A stretch of 5,903 nt of DNA from Acidisarcina sp. (GTDB lineage: Bacteria; Acidobacteriota; Blastocatellia; Pyrinomonadales; Pyrinomonadaceae): NCBI GenBank assembly GCA_021155145.1, contig JAJNPX010000281.1, forward strand, positions 1 through 5,903. The letters are read 5' to 3'. The number at the start of each line of letters is the position of its first letter. The first letter of the stretch is position 1. Made by a program: the position numbers and the translations under genes. Under the pieces are notes generated by a model. The model made no database searches. It was not told the DNA's origin and saw only the letters and a program-made list of their open reading frames with translations. Shown in pieces: positions 1 through 5,903 of this stretch.

Positions 1-2169
1 CGTACCGCCGGCACCCAGATCAAGACGCTGACGTTGACAAAGGACGCCCTGCAGAAAGGGATAAAGCCCGGTGAGCGTGTCGTTTCGGACGCTCCGACGA
101 AAGCAGGAAAGCTTGCTACCGATATCATTTCCGGCCGGGATGCACGCGGACGGCGGCCCGGCGAATTTCGCGGAACCCCGGGCGAGAGCAGCACGCCCCA
201 GACGGTCTATACGCCGCCGGCGGATAACCGCAGACGCCCCGGGCGTTCGGGCGGCCGAAAGACACGAGGCGATGCCAAGGGCGGCCGATTTGCCGAGCGT
301 GATTTTGATGCTCCGCGTCAGCGTACGATCGAAGAGCGGATCATCGAGCAGATCGGGCGTAAAGAATCCGACGAGTTCAAACAGGTCCGCCTTGTCGAAG
401 GCGCTACGGTGCGTGAATACGCCGAGGCCCTGGGCATACCGCCGCGCGACATCGTTCAGCTTCTGATCAAAAAGGGCATTTTCGCGACGCTCAACCAACC
501 GATCGGCGAGACGATGGCGACCGAACTCGGCATAGGCTTCGGTTTCGACGTGAGCTTTGTGCCATTTGAAGACATGGTCGTCGAGCAGGAGTTCGAGGAA
601 CTCATCGCCTCCGACTCTGACGATGTCGAAGAGACGAGGGCTCCGGTCGTGACCGTGATGGGGCATGTCGACCACGGTAAAACGTCCCTTCTGGACGCGA
701 TCCGGTCCGAGAACGTCGCCGAGGGTGAAGCGGGCGGCATAACGCAGCATATCGGAGCGTACAGCGTCTATGTTCCGGGCGGCGAGAATGGCGAACAGCG
801 GCGAGTGGTATTCCTCGATACCCCGGGCCACGAGGCGTTCACGATGATGCGTGCCCGCGGTGCAAAGGCGACCGACGTTGTGATCCTCGTGGTCGCTGCC
901 GACGACGGCGTAATGCCGCAGACGATCGAGGCGGTCGAGCACTCGAAGGCCGCAGGCGTGCCGATGATCGTCGCGATCAACAAGATCGACAAGCCCGATG
1001 CAAATCCGGACAAGGTCAAACAGGGACTTGCCGGCCTCGGGCTTCAGCCGGTCGATTGGGGCGGCGATGTCGAAATGGTGCCGGTCTCGGCAAAACAAAA
1101 ACAAAATCTCGATACGCTTTTAGAGACGGTGCTGCTCCAGGCGGACATTCTCGAATTGAAGGCAAGCCCGACAAGGCGAGCCTCGGGCGTGGTCCTCGAG
1201 GCCAAGCTCGACAAGGGTCGCGGATCGGTCGCGACCGTGCTTGTCCAACAGGGAACGCTTCGCGTAGGCGATCCGTTCATTGTGGGCCAGTATTACGGAA
1301 AGGTCCGGGCGATGTTCTCCGACCGCGGTGAGATCGTCGAAGAGGCTCCGCCGGCGACACCGGTCGAGGTTCTCGGGCTGCAGGGCGTGCCGCAGGCGGG
1401 CGATTCGCTTCAGGTCGTTTCGGACATCGATCGGGCCCAGACCATTGCCGGACAGCGGCAGATGCAGGCCCGGCAAGCCGCGATGCTCAAGACGACCAAA
1501 CGCGGTATCGAATCGCTCGGCCAGGCAGAGATCAAGGAACTGCTTGTCATTCTCAAGGCGGACGTGCAGGGCTCGGTCGAAGTGCTCAAGGGCACGCTCG
1601 AAAAGCTTTCGACCGAAAAGGTCAAGGTGCGCGTCATACGTGCCGGCGTCGGCGCGATCGCGGAATCGGATGTGCTTCTCGCCTCGGCCACACAGGCGGA
1701 TGACGCCGCAACGGCGGTCGTGATCATCGGATTTAATGTGCGTCCCGAGGCTCGCGTGGCGGATATTGCCAAACAGGAAGATGTCGATATCCGGCTGCAC
1801 TCGATCATCTATAAGGTGGAAGAGGAGATCAAGGCCGCGATGATCGGAATGCTCGACGCGATCGAGAAAGAGGTCATCCTTGGCAAGGCCGTTGTTCAGG
1901 AAACCTTTAAGGTCTCGCGTATCGGCACCATTGCCGGTTGCCGCGTGGTCGACGGACTGATCCGCCGGCAGGCAAAAGCACGGCTGATCAGAGACGGCGT
2001 GGTCGTTTGGGAGGGTGACATCGCAACGCTCAAGCGATTCAAGGACGACGTCAACGAGGTTCGCCAGGGATTCGAATGCGGTATCAGCCTGGTCAACTTC
2101 AACGACATCAAGCTCGAGGATGAGATCGAAGCGTTCATCATTGAGAAGATCGCTGCGACGGAATTGTAA
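1..2169 (+). CDS. infB: Translation initiation factor IF-2 (5' partial)
   Basis: IF-2 is the GTPase that brings fMet-tRNA to the 30S P site and promotes 50S joining. The frame is open from the first base, so the gene is cut by the window edge. A TTG at base 34 is only an internal codon, because the upstream codons stay open and the usual N-terminal part is missing. Counting from base 1, 722 residues are visible. Residues about 30-115 form a charged Arg/Gly/Pro-rich linker, and about 129-185 an IF2_N domain. The GTPase domain follows, with G1 GHVDHGKT (221-228), the G2 region [11 protein letters not shown]3 DTPGHE (273-278), G4 NKID (327-330) and G5 SAK (363-365). Next come beta-barrel domain II (from about 396), domain III (from about 514) and the fMet-tRNA-binding domain IV (from about 628) with ECGI at 692-695. 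All catalytic motifs are intact. Its stop overlaps the rbfA start. The family call is near certain. Confidence 0.98.
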   Translation, partial: RTAGTQIKTLTLTKDALQKGIKPGERVVSDAPTKAGKLATDIISGRDARGRRPGEFRGTPGESSTPQTVYTPPADNRRRPGRSGGRKTRGDAKGGRFAERDFDAPRQRTIEERIIEQIGRKESDEFKQVRLVEGATVREYAEALGIPPRDIVQLLIKKGIFATLNQPIGETMATELGIGFGFDVSFVPFEDMVVEQEFEELIASDSDDVEETRAPVVTVMGHVDHGKTSLLDAIRSENVAEGEAGGITQHIGAYSVYVPGGENGEQRRVVFLDTPGHEAFTMMRARGAKATDVVILVVAADDGVMPQTIEAVEHSKAAGVPMIVAINKIDKPDANPDKVKQGLAGLGLQPVDWGGDVEMVPVSAKQKQNLDTLLETVLLQADILELKASPTRRASGVVLEAKLDKGRGSVATVLVQQGTLRVGDPFIVGQYYGKVRAMFSDRGEIVEEAPPATPVEVLGLQGVPQAGDSLQVVSDIDRAQTIAGQRQMQARQAAMLKTTKRGIESLGQAEIKELLVILKADVQGSVEVLKGTLEKLSTEKVKVRVIRAGVGAIAESDVLLASATQADDAATAVVIIGFNVRPEARVADIAKQEDVDIRLHSIIYKVEEEIKAAMIGMLDAIEKEVILGKAVVQETFKVSRIGTIAGCRVVDGLIRRQAKARLIRDGVVVWEGDIATLKRFKDDVNEVRQGFECGISLVNFNDIKLEDEIEAFIIEKIAATEL

Positions 2170-2543
2170 TGGCCCGACGACCTGAAAGACTTGCCGAAGC
2201 TCTTAAGGAAGAGATAAGCGAGGTCGTCGGTTTTGAATTGGACGATCCGCGTCTTGAGAGTGTGACCGTCACGGAAGTGGTGGTCGCGGACGACCTACGC
2301 GATGCGAAGGTCTTCGTTCTGGTGAACGGAAGCGAAGCGGATGTCACCGCGACGATGAAGGCGCTGCAGAGTGCAACGGTCTTTGTCAGGCAGCAGGTCG
2401 CGATGAATCTGAGCCTGCGCCACGTGCCGCACCTGCATTTTGCCAGAGATACGGCCGAAGAAAATGCCGCACGCATCAATTCCATTTTGGGAGAATTGAC
2501 GGTCAGCGGCGAACTCGAAGATAAGGATGGAATAGGCGAATAG
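2169..2543 (+). CDS. rbfA: 30S ribosome-binding factor RbfA
   Basis: RbfA is a small KH-fold protein that binds the immature 30S subunit, helps 16S rRNA 5'-end maturation and is needed for growth in the cold. At 124 residues it has the usual family length. Family hallmarks are visible: the N-terminal RPERLAEALKEEISEVV helix, the DDPRLESVTVTEV strand followed by DDLRDAKVFV, and the C-terminal LRHVPHLHFARD segment followed by a helix ending in INSILGEL. The ATG shares one base with the infB stop (TAATG), which implies translational coupling. Only a weak purine stretch (CGGAA) lies upstream, so translation probably depends on re-initiation by ribosomes finishing infB. Placement directly after infB is the classic arrangement. 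Nothing looks broken. Confidence 0.96.
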   Translation: MARRPERLAEALKEEISEVVGFELDDPRLESVTVTEVVVADDLRDAKVFVLVNGSEADVTATMKALQSATVFVRQQVAMNLSLRHVPHLHFARDTAEENAARINSILGELTVSGELEDKDGIGE

Positions 2544-2597
2544 TTTGCAGAGTGTCGGCGCGAAGATCCGCCCCGGCCGCGATGCCAATACCGTAAC

Positions 2598-3596
2598 GTG
2601 TTAAGTCAAGTAGTAGAGTTAATTGAAAATAAGCAGAAATTCGGGATCACTACCCACATCAAGCCCGATGGCGATGGTGTAGGTTCGTCCCTCGGACTGT
2701 GCTGGCTCCTGCGATCGCTCGGAAAGCAGGCCGAGGTGGTCGTCCGCGGCGATATCCCGCCCGCCTACCGGAGCCTTCCCGGAGCCTCAGACATACGTGA
2801 CGTCGAAAAGATCGACACCGAGTATGATGCCGTTTTCGTGATCGAGTGTTCCGACCTCGAGCGCCCCGGCATCGCGGGCCTCGACCGCGAGTTTACCGTA
2901 AACATCGATCACCACGCGACGAGCGAACATTTTGGCACGGTGAATTGGATCGATTCCACGGCTTCGGCCGTCGGTGAGATGATCTACAACCTGGTCAAGG
3001 CGATCGGCGGACGCGTCACAAAAGAGATCGCCGAGTGCGTCTATATGGCGCTCGTTACCGACACCGGTTCTTTCCATTTTTCCAATACGACGGAGCGCAC
3101 GCTCAAGGTCGCATCCGAACTGATCAAGGCCGGAGCAAAGCCCGCCGAGATATCAGAGGCCGTCTATAATAACTATCCGTGGTCGCGGATAGAACTGATG
3201 CGGCAGGTAATCTCGACCGTCAGGCGCGACGCGAGCGGCAAGGTCGCCTTTATGCGGCAGACCCTGAAGATGCGCGAAGAGGCCGGCGCCATCGACGGCG
3301 ATAACAACGGTTTTGTTAATATCCCGCTCGCGGCGCGCGACATCCTCGCCACGGTCTATATGCGCGAGGTCGGGGACAATGTGTACCGCGTAAGCCTAAG
3401 GTCGAAGGGTGACATCAATGTCGCGAGGGTCGCTGAGCAATTCGGCGGAGGCGGGCATCGCAACGCCGCGGGACTTACGATCGAGGGCGACTGGGACGAA
3501 AAAGAGCAGGAGATAGTTGCATCCGTCCGCCAGGCGGTGGAAGAAGCCGAAGCTGTCTGGGCCGGAGATATAACGGTCTCTCCGGATGTTTTGTGA
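2598..3596 (+). CDS. nrnA: DHH/DHHA1 phosphoesterase, NrnA-like oligoribonuclease / pAp phosphatase
   Basis: Proteins of this family degrade short RNA oligomers and dephosphorylate 3'-phosphoadenosine 5'-phosphate (pAp) in the cytoplasm, using Mn2+ ions. The 332 residues match the usual length of about 310-340. Motif I is THIKPDGDGVGSS (19-31), motif III is NIDHH (DHH at 104-106) and motif IV is VTDTGSFHF (TDTG at 154-157). The C-terminal DHHA1 substrate-binding domain has GGGGHRNAAG (283-292). In motif II, where Asp is usual, the sequence reads VIECSDLER with Glu at residue 83. The start is a GTG. It is the only in-frame start codon after the rbfA stop, and it leaves the normal 18 or so residues before motif I. 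No Shine-Dalgarno sequence is visible. Neighbouring infB and rbfA fit a translation/RNA-turnover operon. The exact substrate (nanoRNA, pAp or c-di-AMP products) cannot be read from sequence. Confidence 0.92.
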   Translation: MLSQVVELIENKQKFGITTHIKPDGDGVGSSLGLCWLLRSLGKQAEVVVRGDIPPAYRSLPGASDIRDVEKIDTEYDAVFVIECSDLERPGIAGLDREFTVNIDHHATSEHFGTVNWIDSTASAVGEMIYNLVKAIGGRVTKEIAECVYMALVTDTGSFHFSNTTERTLKVASELIKAGAKPAEISEAVYNNYPWSRIELMRQVISTVRRDASGKVAFMRQTLKMREEAGAIDGDNNGFVNIPLAARDILATVYMREVGDNVYRVSLRSKGDINVARVAEQFGGGGHRNAAGLTIEGDWDEKEQEIVASVRQAVEEAEAVWAGDITVSPDVL

Positions 3597-3619
3597 ACCC
3601 AAGGCGCATCATCGAAAAT

Positions 3620-3645
3620 AATTAGTAATGTGGGAATTACTAATT
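3620..3645. repeat. AT-rich perfect inverted repeat (10-bp arms, 6-nt loop)
   Basis: The arms AATTAGTAAT (3620-3629) and ATTACTAATT (3636-3645) are exact reverse complements around the loop GTGGGA. A third, partial unit (TTTCTAATT) follows at once. The element lies in the 75-bp gap between nrnA and cobO and is strikingly AT-rich against the GC-rich genes on both sides. It could be a dimeric regulator's operator, a weak transcript hairpin or a dispersed intergenic repeat. It is not a standard intrinsic terminator, because the stem has almost no G/C and no T-run follows. A -10-like AATAAT at 3617-3622 overlaps the left arm, but no good -35 box stands at proper spacing. Confidence 0.6.
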
Positions 3646-3671
3646 TCTAATTGCCTCTACCTGAACGCCCC

Positions 3672-4253
3672 ATGGCCGAAACAAAAGAAAAACGCTACAA
3701 ATGGCGGCGCGAAGATTATCGCGAAAATACGAAGGGACTGTTGATGGTCAATACCGGCGACGGGAAGGGCAAGACCACGGCGGCCCTCGGCGTTTTGGTG
3801 CGTGCGGCGGGACGCGGAATGCATTGCTGCCTGATCCAGTTCATGAAGGCGAAGACCGATCGCTACGGCGAGCACGAATCGCTCGACAAGCTCGGCATCG
3901 AGGTCCACACTATGGGCGACGGCTTCACGTGGGACACCAACGACAAGACGCAGGACATCAGGACCAGTGAGGAAACGTGGGATCTCTGTGTCCAAAAGAT
4001 GCGGAGCGAAGAATACGACCTGCTCGTCTTTGATGAGCTTGTGTACGTGCTTGATTACAAGTTCCTCGACGTAAATGCCGTCATCGCCGAGATCAAGGCC
4101 GTCCGTGAGAAACAACCGCATCTGCATATCATTGCGACGGGTCGGAATGCTCCGCCGGAGCTGATCGAGGCCGCCGACCTTGTCACCGAAATGAAAGAGA
4201 TCAAGCACCCGTTCCAAGCCGGCATTTATGCCCAGCAGGGGATCGAGTTCTAA
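3672..4253 (+). CDS. cobO: Cob(I)alamin adenosyltransferase, CobO/BtuR/CobA type
   Basis: This enzyme transfers the 5'-deoxyadenosyl group of ATP to cob(I)alamin or cobinamide, making the coenzyme B12 form used by mutases, some ribonucleotide reductases and others. From the ATG chosen here the protein has 193 residues, close to E. coli BtuR (about 196). A P-loop GDGKGKTT lies at 29-36 and the family signature GFTWDT at 84-89. A Walker-B-like LLVFDELVY has Asp121 and Glu122. The C-terminal block from TGRNAPPELIEAADL to KHPFQAGIYAQQGIEF (178-193) is nearly diagnostic, although Tyr186 stands where Lys is usual. A TTG at 3651 is in frame, but it lies in the AT-rich spacer and adds a non-conserved PLPERP stretch, so I prefer 3672. 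No Shine-Dalgarno site is clear at either start. No other cobalamin gene is in view, so it may serve salvage or a distant pathway. Confidence 0.95.
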   Translation: MAETKEKRYKWRREDYRENTKGLLMVNTGDGKGKTTAALGVLVRAAGRGMHCCLIQFMKAKTDRYGEHESLDKLGIEVHTMGDGFTWDTNDKTQDIRTSEETWDLCVQKMRSEEYDLLVFDELVYVLDYKFLDVNAVIAEIKAVREKQPHLHIIATGRNAPPELIEAADLVTEMKEIKHPFQAGIYAQQGIEF

Positions 4254-4261
4254 TTGCACAA

Positions 4262-4324
4262 GCCCGCGCCTTAGCAAGGGCGGTACGTCCAACTTGGCAG
4301 ATTCGCCCTTACTAACGTGGGGGC
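4262..4324. repeat. REPIN-like pair of inverted 21-nt palindromic elements
   Basis: The left copy (4262-4282) and the reverse complement of the right copy (4304-4324) are both 21 nt, agree at 17 positions and are separated by a 21-nt spacer. They share GCCC at one end and TTAGYAAGGGCG at the other. The left copy can also fold by itself: GCCCGC pairs with GC and GGGC, leaving a two-base AA bulge. This is the usual look of REP sequences. The whole unit could form one long imperfect hairpin in the cobO-pgpA transcript. No T-run follows, so it is not a plain intrinsic terminator. The classification rests on structure only, because genome copy number is not visible here and no second copy occurs in this window. 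Confidence 0.55.
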
Positions 4325-4338
4325 CCCCTGCATCTTGA

Positions 4339-4905
4339 ATGAAACAAGAGGTCGAAAAGCGAAAACCCGAAGGACTGCTCGATCACTTGGCGCTCGCGGT
4401 GACCACGTTCGGCGTTGGGTACTTGCCGATCGCGCCGGGAACGTGGGGTTCGATGGTCGGCGTCGGTATATACTTCGCCGTCACCCATCTGGTCGAGTCC
4501 TTTGCCCTCGCCTTTCGAAGCAATATAAGTGAATTCGGCTGGAATCCCTTTCTTTCATGGGTTCATTCGATCGTTTTGGTCACGTTCCTACTTTTCACGT
4601 TGCTCGGTATCTGGGCGGCGGGCCGCTCCACAGAGCTTTTCGGTGATCTCGATCCGTCTCAAGCCGTGGTCGATGAGGTCATCGGGCAGTTGATCGTTTT
4701 CGTATTCGTGCCGTTCGGCATTGGTTGGCCGTTCGTGCTTGCCGGTTTTCTGCTCTTTCGGCTCTTTGATATCTGGAAGCCCTTTCCGATCGATTCCCTG
4801 CAGGCATTGCCCGGCGGGATCGGTGTTTGTGCCGACGATATACTTGCGGGGGTTTACGCAGGTATTTGTCTATCCATCATCTACGCGGTTAGTCTTTCGA
4901 TATGA
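4339..4905 (+). CDS. pgpA: Phosphatidylglycerophosphatase A
   Basis: PgpA is an inner-membrane lipid phosphatase that removes phosphate from phosphatidylglycerophosphate to make phosphatidylglycerol. The protein has 188 residues, slightly longer than E. coli PgpA (about 172), with extra sequence around residues 52-75. Conserved blocks are all present: GVGYLPIAPGTWGS (25-38), the acidic DPSQAVVDEVIGQ (105-117, Asp112/Glu113), FRLFDIWKPFPI (Arg141, Asp144, Lys147-Pro148) and GGIGVCADDILAG with the Asp166-Asp167 pair. Hydrophobic stretches at about 80-95, 115-142 and 165-187 fit a membrane protein. The ATG is the earliest possible start, because an in-frame TGA (4336-4338) sits immediately before it. 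No Shine-Dalgarno site is seen. The 3' end overlaps the next gene by four bases. The assignment is firm. Confidence 0.95.
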   Translation: MKQEVEKRKPEGLLDHLALAVTTFGVGYLPIAPGTWGSMVGVGIYFAVTHLVESFALAFRSNISEFGWNPFLSWVHSIVLVTFLLFTLLGIWAAGRSTELFGDLDPSQAVVDEVIGQLIVFVFVPFGIGWPFVLAGFLLFRLFDIWKPFPIDSLQALPGGIGVCADDILAGVYAGICLSIIYAVSLSI

Positions 4906-5624
4906 TCTACCATGTTTTGCCCGGCGATGCCCAGGTCGAGGAGTTTCGCAAGACAGGCCTCGAAGGCGAGTTGATCGTCTTCCGCGAGGCCCTGATCACC
5001 GGGCCGATCGATGCGGCCGACGTGAATGAGTTTTGGGACCGGCGTGCCCGCTTCGTTCTGGCCGAGTACGGCGAAGACGAGATCGAATACCACGAAAAGG
5101 TCGCTGACCGTATCGCCCGACTTTCCGATATCGAGAGCGGAGCCGACGTATCTCTCTGGTTCGAATACGAATTATTTTGTTCGGTGAATATGTGGTATTG
5201 CCTTGGGGCCCTTCAGGGCTCTGGTGCGCGTATCTTTCGTGTGGCTCCGATAAATGCCTCGCCTGACGATGTTTGGAAAGGATTCGGCTCGCACACGGCG
5301 AACGACCTGCTTGCCTGTTATGAGGCCCGCACGCAGTTTTCCGCCGAGGATATCGCAACCGGGGCAAAACTTTGGCGAGCCTATGCCGTGCGAGACAGCG
5401 AACAATTAAGAAGCCTCGGTGAGTACCGCTCGCCCTGCTTTCCGTTCCTGAAAGAAGTTTGTGAAGCGGCCGCGGAGATCGAAGATCGTCCGGCCGAGAT
5501 AGTTCGAGAACTTCGGGCCGGCGGTCTCGCCACGCTCGAGGAGATTTTCCCCAGATTTCAGGAGCGGGCCGGCGTATATGGATTCAGCGACCTTCAGGTC
5601 GAAAAGCTTCTCGGCTCGCTCTGA
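4902..5624 (+). CDS. DUF1835-family protein of unknown function
   Basis: The protein has 240 residues, no signal peptide and no membrane segment, so it is probably cytoplasmic. The N-terminal half resembles the DUF1835 family. HVLPGD (4-9) is followed by a GLEGELIVFREALITGP stretch (19-35). The block LWFEYELFCSVNMWY (85-99) matches the pattern I recall as LWF-x-x-D-LFC-x-VN in that family. The C-terminal part (about 175-240) has SPCFPFL and then a charged helical region ending in GFSDLQVEKLL, like the helical or winged-helix-like tail of longer members. The biochemical role of DUF1835 is not established, so I assign none. The ATG overlaps the pgpA stop (ATGA), pointing to translational coupling and probable co-expression with pgpA. 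The family assignment is from memory of motifs and has moderate to good confidence. Confidence 0.8.
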   Translation: MIYHVLPGDAQVEEFRKTGLEGELIVFREALITGPIDAADVNEFWDRRARFVLAEYGEDEIEYHEKVADRIARLSDIESGADVSLWFEYELFCSVNMWYCLGALQGSGARIFRVAPINASPDDVWKGFGSHTANDLLACYEARTQFSAEDIATGAKLWRAYAVRDSEQLRSLGEYRSPCFPFLKEVCEAAAEIEDRPAEIVRELRAGGLATLEEIFPRFQERAGVYGFSDLQVEKLLGSL

Positions 5625-5627
5625 TCA
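5622..5627. other. Abutting convergent stop codons in one TGATCA palindrome
   Basis: The + strand DUF1835 gene ends with TGA at 5622-5624 and the - strand corA ends with TGA on bases 5627-5625. The two reading frames meet with zero spacer. No hairpin with a T-run is seen between the genes or close inside either 3' end. Both transcripts must therefore run into the opposing gene, or end by a factor-dependent mechanism. Confidence 0.9.
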
Positions 5628-5903
5628 CGACATCTCGCTCTCGTCCATCGTGACCTTTCGATCCCCGATACCTTCGATCTTCTCCCTTTGGAATATCCAT
5701 CCACGCCGCCAGAAATAGACGAGCAGCAAAATGGCGACCAACGCCATTACCGAAAGTGTCAAAAAATAGCCGTATTCCGACCGAAGCTCCGGCATATACT
5801 CAAAGTTCATTCCGTATATGCCGGCGATGAGCGAGAGCGGAAGCATGATCGCGGAAAGGACCGCGAGCGTTTTCATCACGTCGTTGGTTCGATTTGCAAC
5901 GAC
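5625..5903 (-). CDS. corA: CorA-family Mg2+/Co2+ transporter, C-terminal part (5' partial)
   Basis: CorA proteins are homopentameric inner-membrane channels for Mg2+ (also Co2+ or Ni2+). Only the last 92 residues lie in the window, and the frame continues past the right edge, so the cytoplasmic sensor domain is not seen. The visible part begins VVANRTNDVMKTLAVLS, the conserved end of the long stalk helix. TM1 (about 12-33) follows and closes with the signature YGMNF (GMN at 31-33). The periplasmic loop carries MPEL, then comes TM2 (about 46-66, YFLTLSVMALVAILLLVYFW). A basic RRGWIFQREK tail follows, which is on the cytoplasmic side in this family. Fourteen or so further residues extend beyond the usual basic end. 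An internal ATG/GTG near 5879 is not the real start. The family is certain. The exact subgroup (CorA versus a related GMN transporter) is not. Confidence 0.94.
   Translation of the reverse strand, partial: VVANRTNDVMKTLAVLSAIMLPLSLIAGIYGMNFEYMPELRSEYGYFLTLSVMALVAILLLVYFWRRGWIFQREKIEGIGDRKVTMDESEMS

Noticed and set aside
34..36. TTG as the start of infB
   Set aside because: The frame is open upstream to base 1 and IF-2 normally has a longer N-terminal part, so this codon is internal to a gene cut by the window edge.
1120..1800. 226-codon open frame on the - strand inside infB
   Set aside because: It lies fully within the conserved IF-2 domains, shows no family motif and is explained by GC-rich codon structure of the sense gene.
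3651..3671. TTG start adding seven residues to CobO
   Set aside because: The added stretch is not family-like and begins in the AT-rich spacer. The ATG at 3672 gives the normal length.
3597..3671. Cobalamin riboswitch before cobO
   Set aside because: The gap is only 75 bp, too short for the aptamer, and no B12-box-like sequence is seen.
3657..4292. 211-codon open frame on the - strand over cobO
   Set aside because: It mirrors the strongly conserved cobO coding region, resembles no protein I know and has no start context. It is a shadow frame.
4294..4299. TTGGCA as a -35 box for pgpA
   Set aside because: The bases 16-18 nt downstream are G-rich and offer no -10 element.
4319..4328. GGGGGCCCCC palindrome as a terminator or operator
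   Set aside because: It has no loop and no following T-run, and partly belongs to the right REP-like copy. Alone it supports no function.
1..5903. A new defence, mobile or multigene accessory system
   Set aside because: All seven genes belong to recognised families, six of them housekeeping or transport. No nuclease-toxin pair, transposase, phage gene, CRISPR repeat or tRNA is present.

Overview
This window is an ordinary stretch of bacterial chromosome, GC-rich except for one short AT-rich spacer, and almost wholly coding. Six of its seven genes read on the + strand. The mix of families and their sequence style (an infB-rbfA-nrnA cluster, GC-rich codons, no strong Shine-Dalgarno sites) reminds me of Acidobacteriota, perhaps Blastocatellia. 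That is recognition by style, not proof, and a 16S, marker-gene or protein search would be needed to place it.

Bases 1-3596 hold a translation and RNA block. It starts with the 3' part of infB (translation initiation factor IF-2, cut by the left edge). rbfA (30S maturation factor) overlaps infB by one base. A DHH/DHHA1 phosphoesterase of the NrnA type (oligoribonuclease / pAp phosphatase) follows 54 bp later. The infB-rbfA-DHH order is a familiar bacterial cluster, often continued by truB, but here it is not.

Bases 3597-4901 hold two metabolic genes, each preceded by a small non-coding spacer with its own inverted-repeat structure. cobO (ATP:cob(I)alamin adenosyltransferase) comes after an AT-rich perfect 10-bp palindrome. 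pgpA (phosphatidylglycerophosphatase A) comes after a REPIN-like pair of inverted 21-nt elements. pgpA overlaps a DUF1835-family gene by four bases (ATGA), so those two are probably translationally coupled.

The + strand block ends at base 5624. The opposite-strand gene, the C-terminal part of a CorA-type Mg2+/Co2+ transporter cut by the right edge, ends at the very next base. The two stop codons lie in one TGATCA palindrome with no terminator between them.

I found no RNA gene, CRISPR array, transposase gene, prophage gene or defence system, and no convincing new multigene system. The items most worth a second look are the REPIN-like spacer, the AT-rich palindrome, the Asp-to-Glu change in motif II of the DHH protein and the pgpA-DUF1835 coupling.
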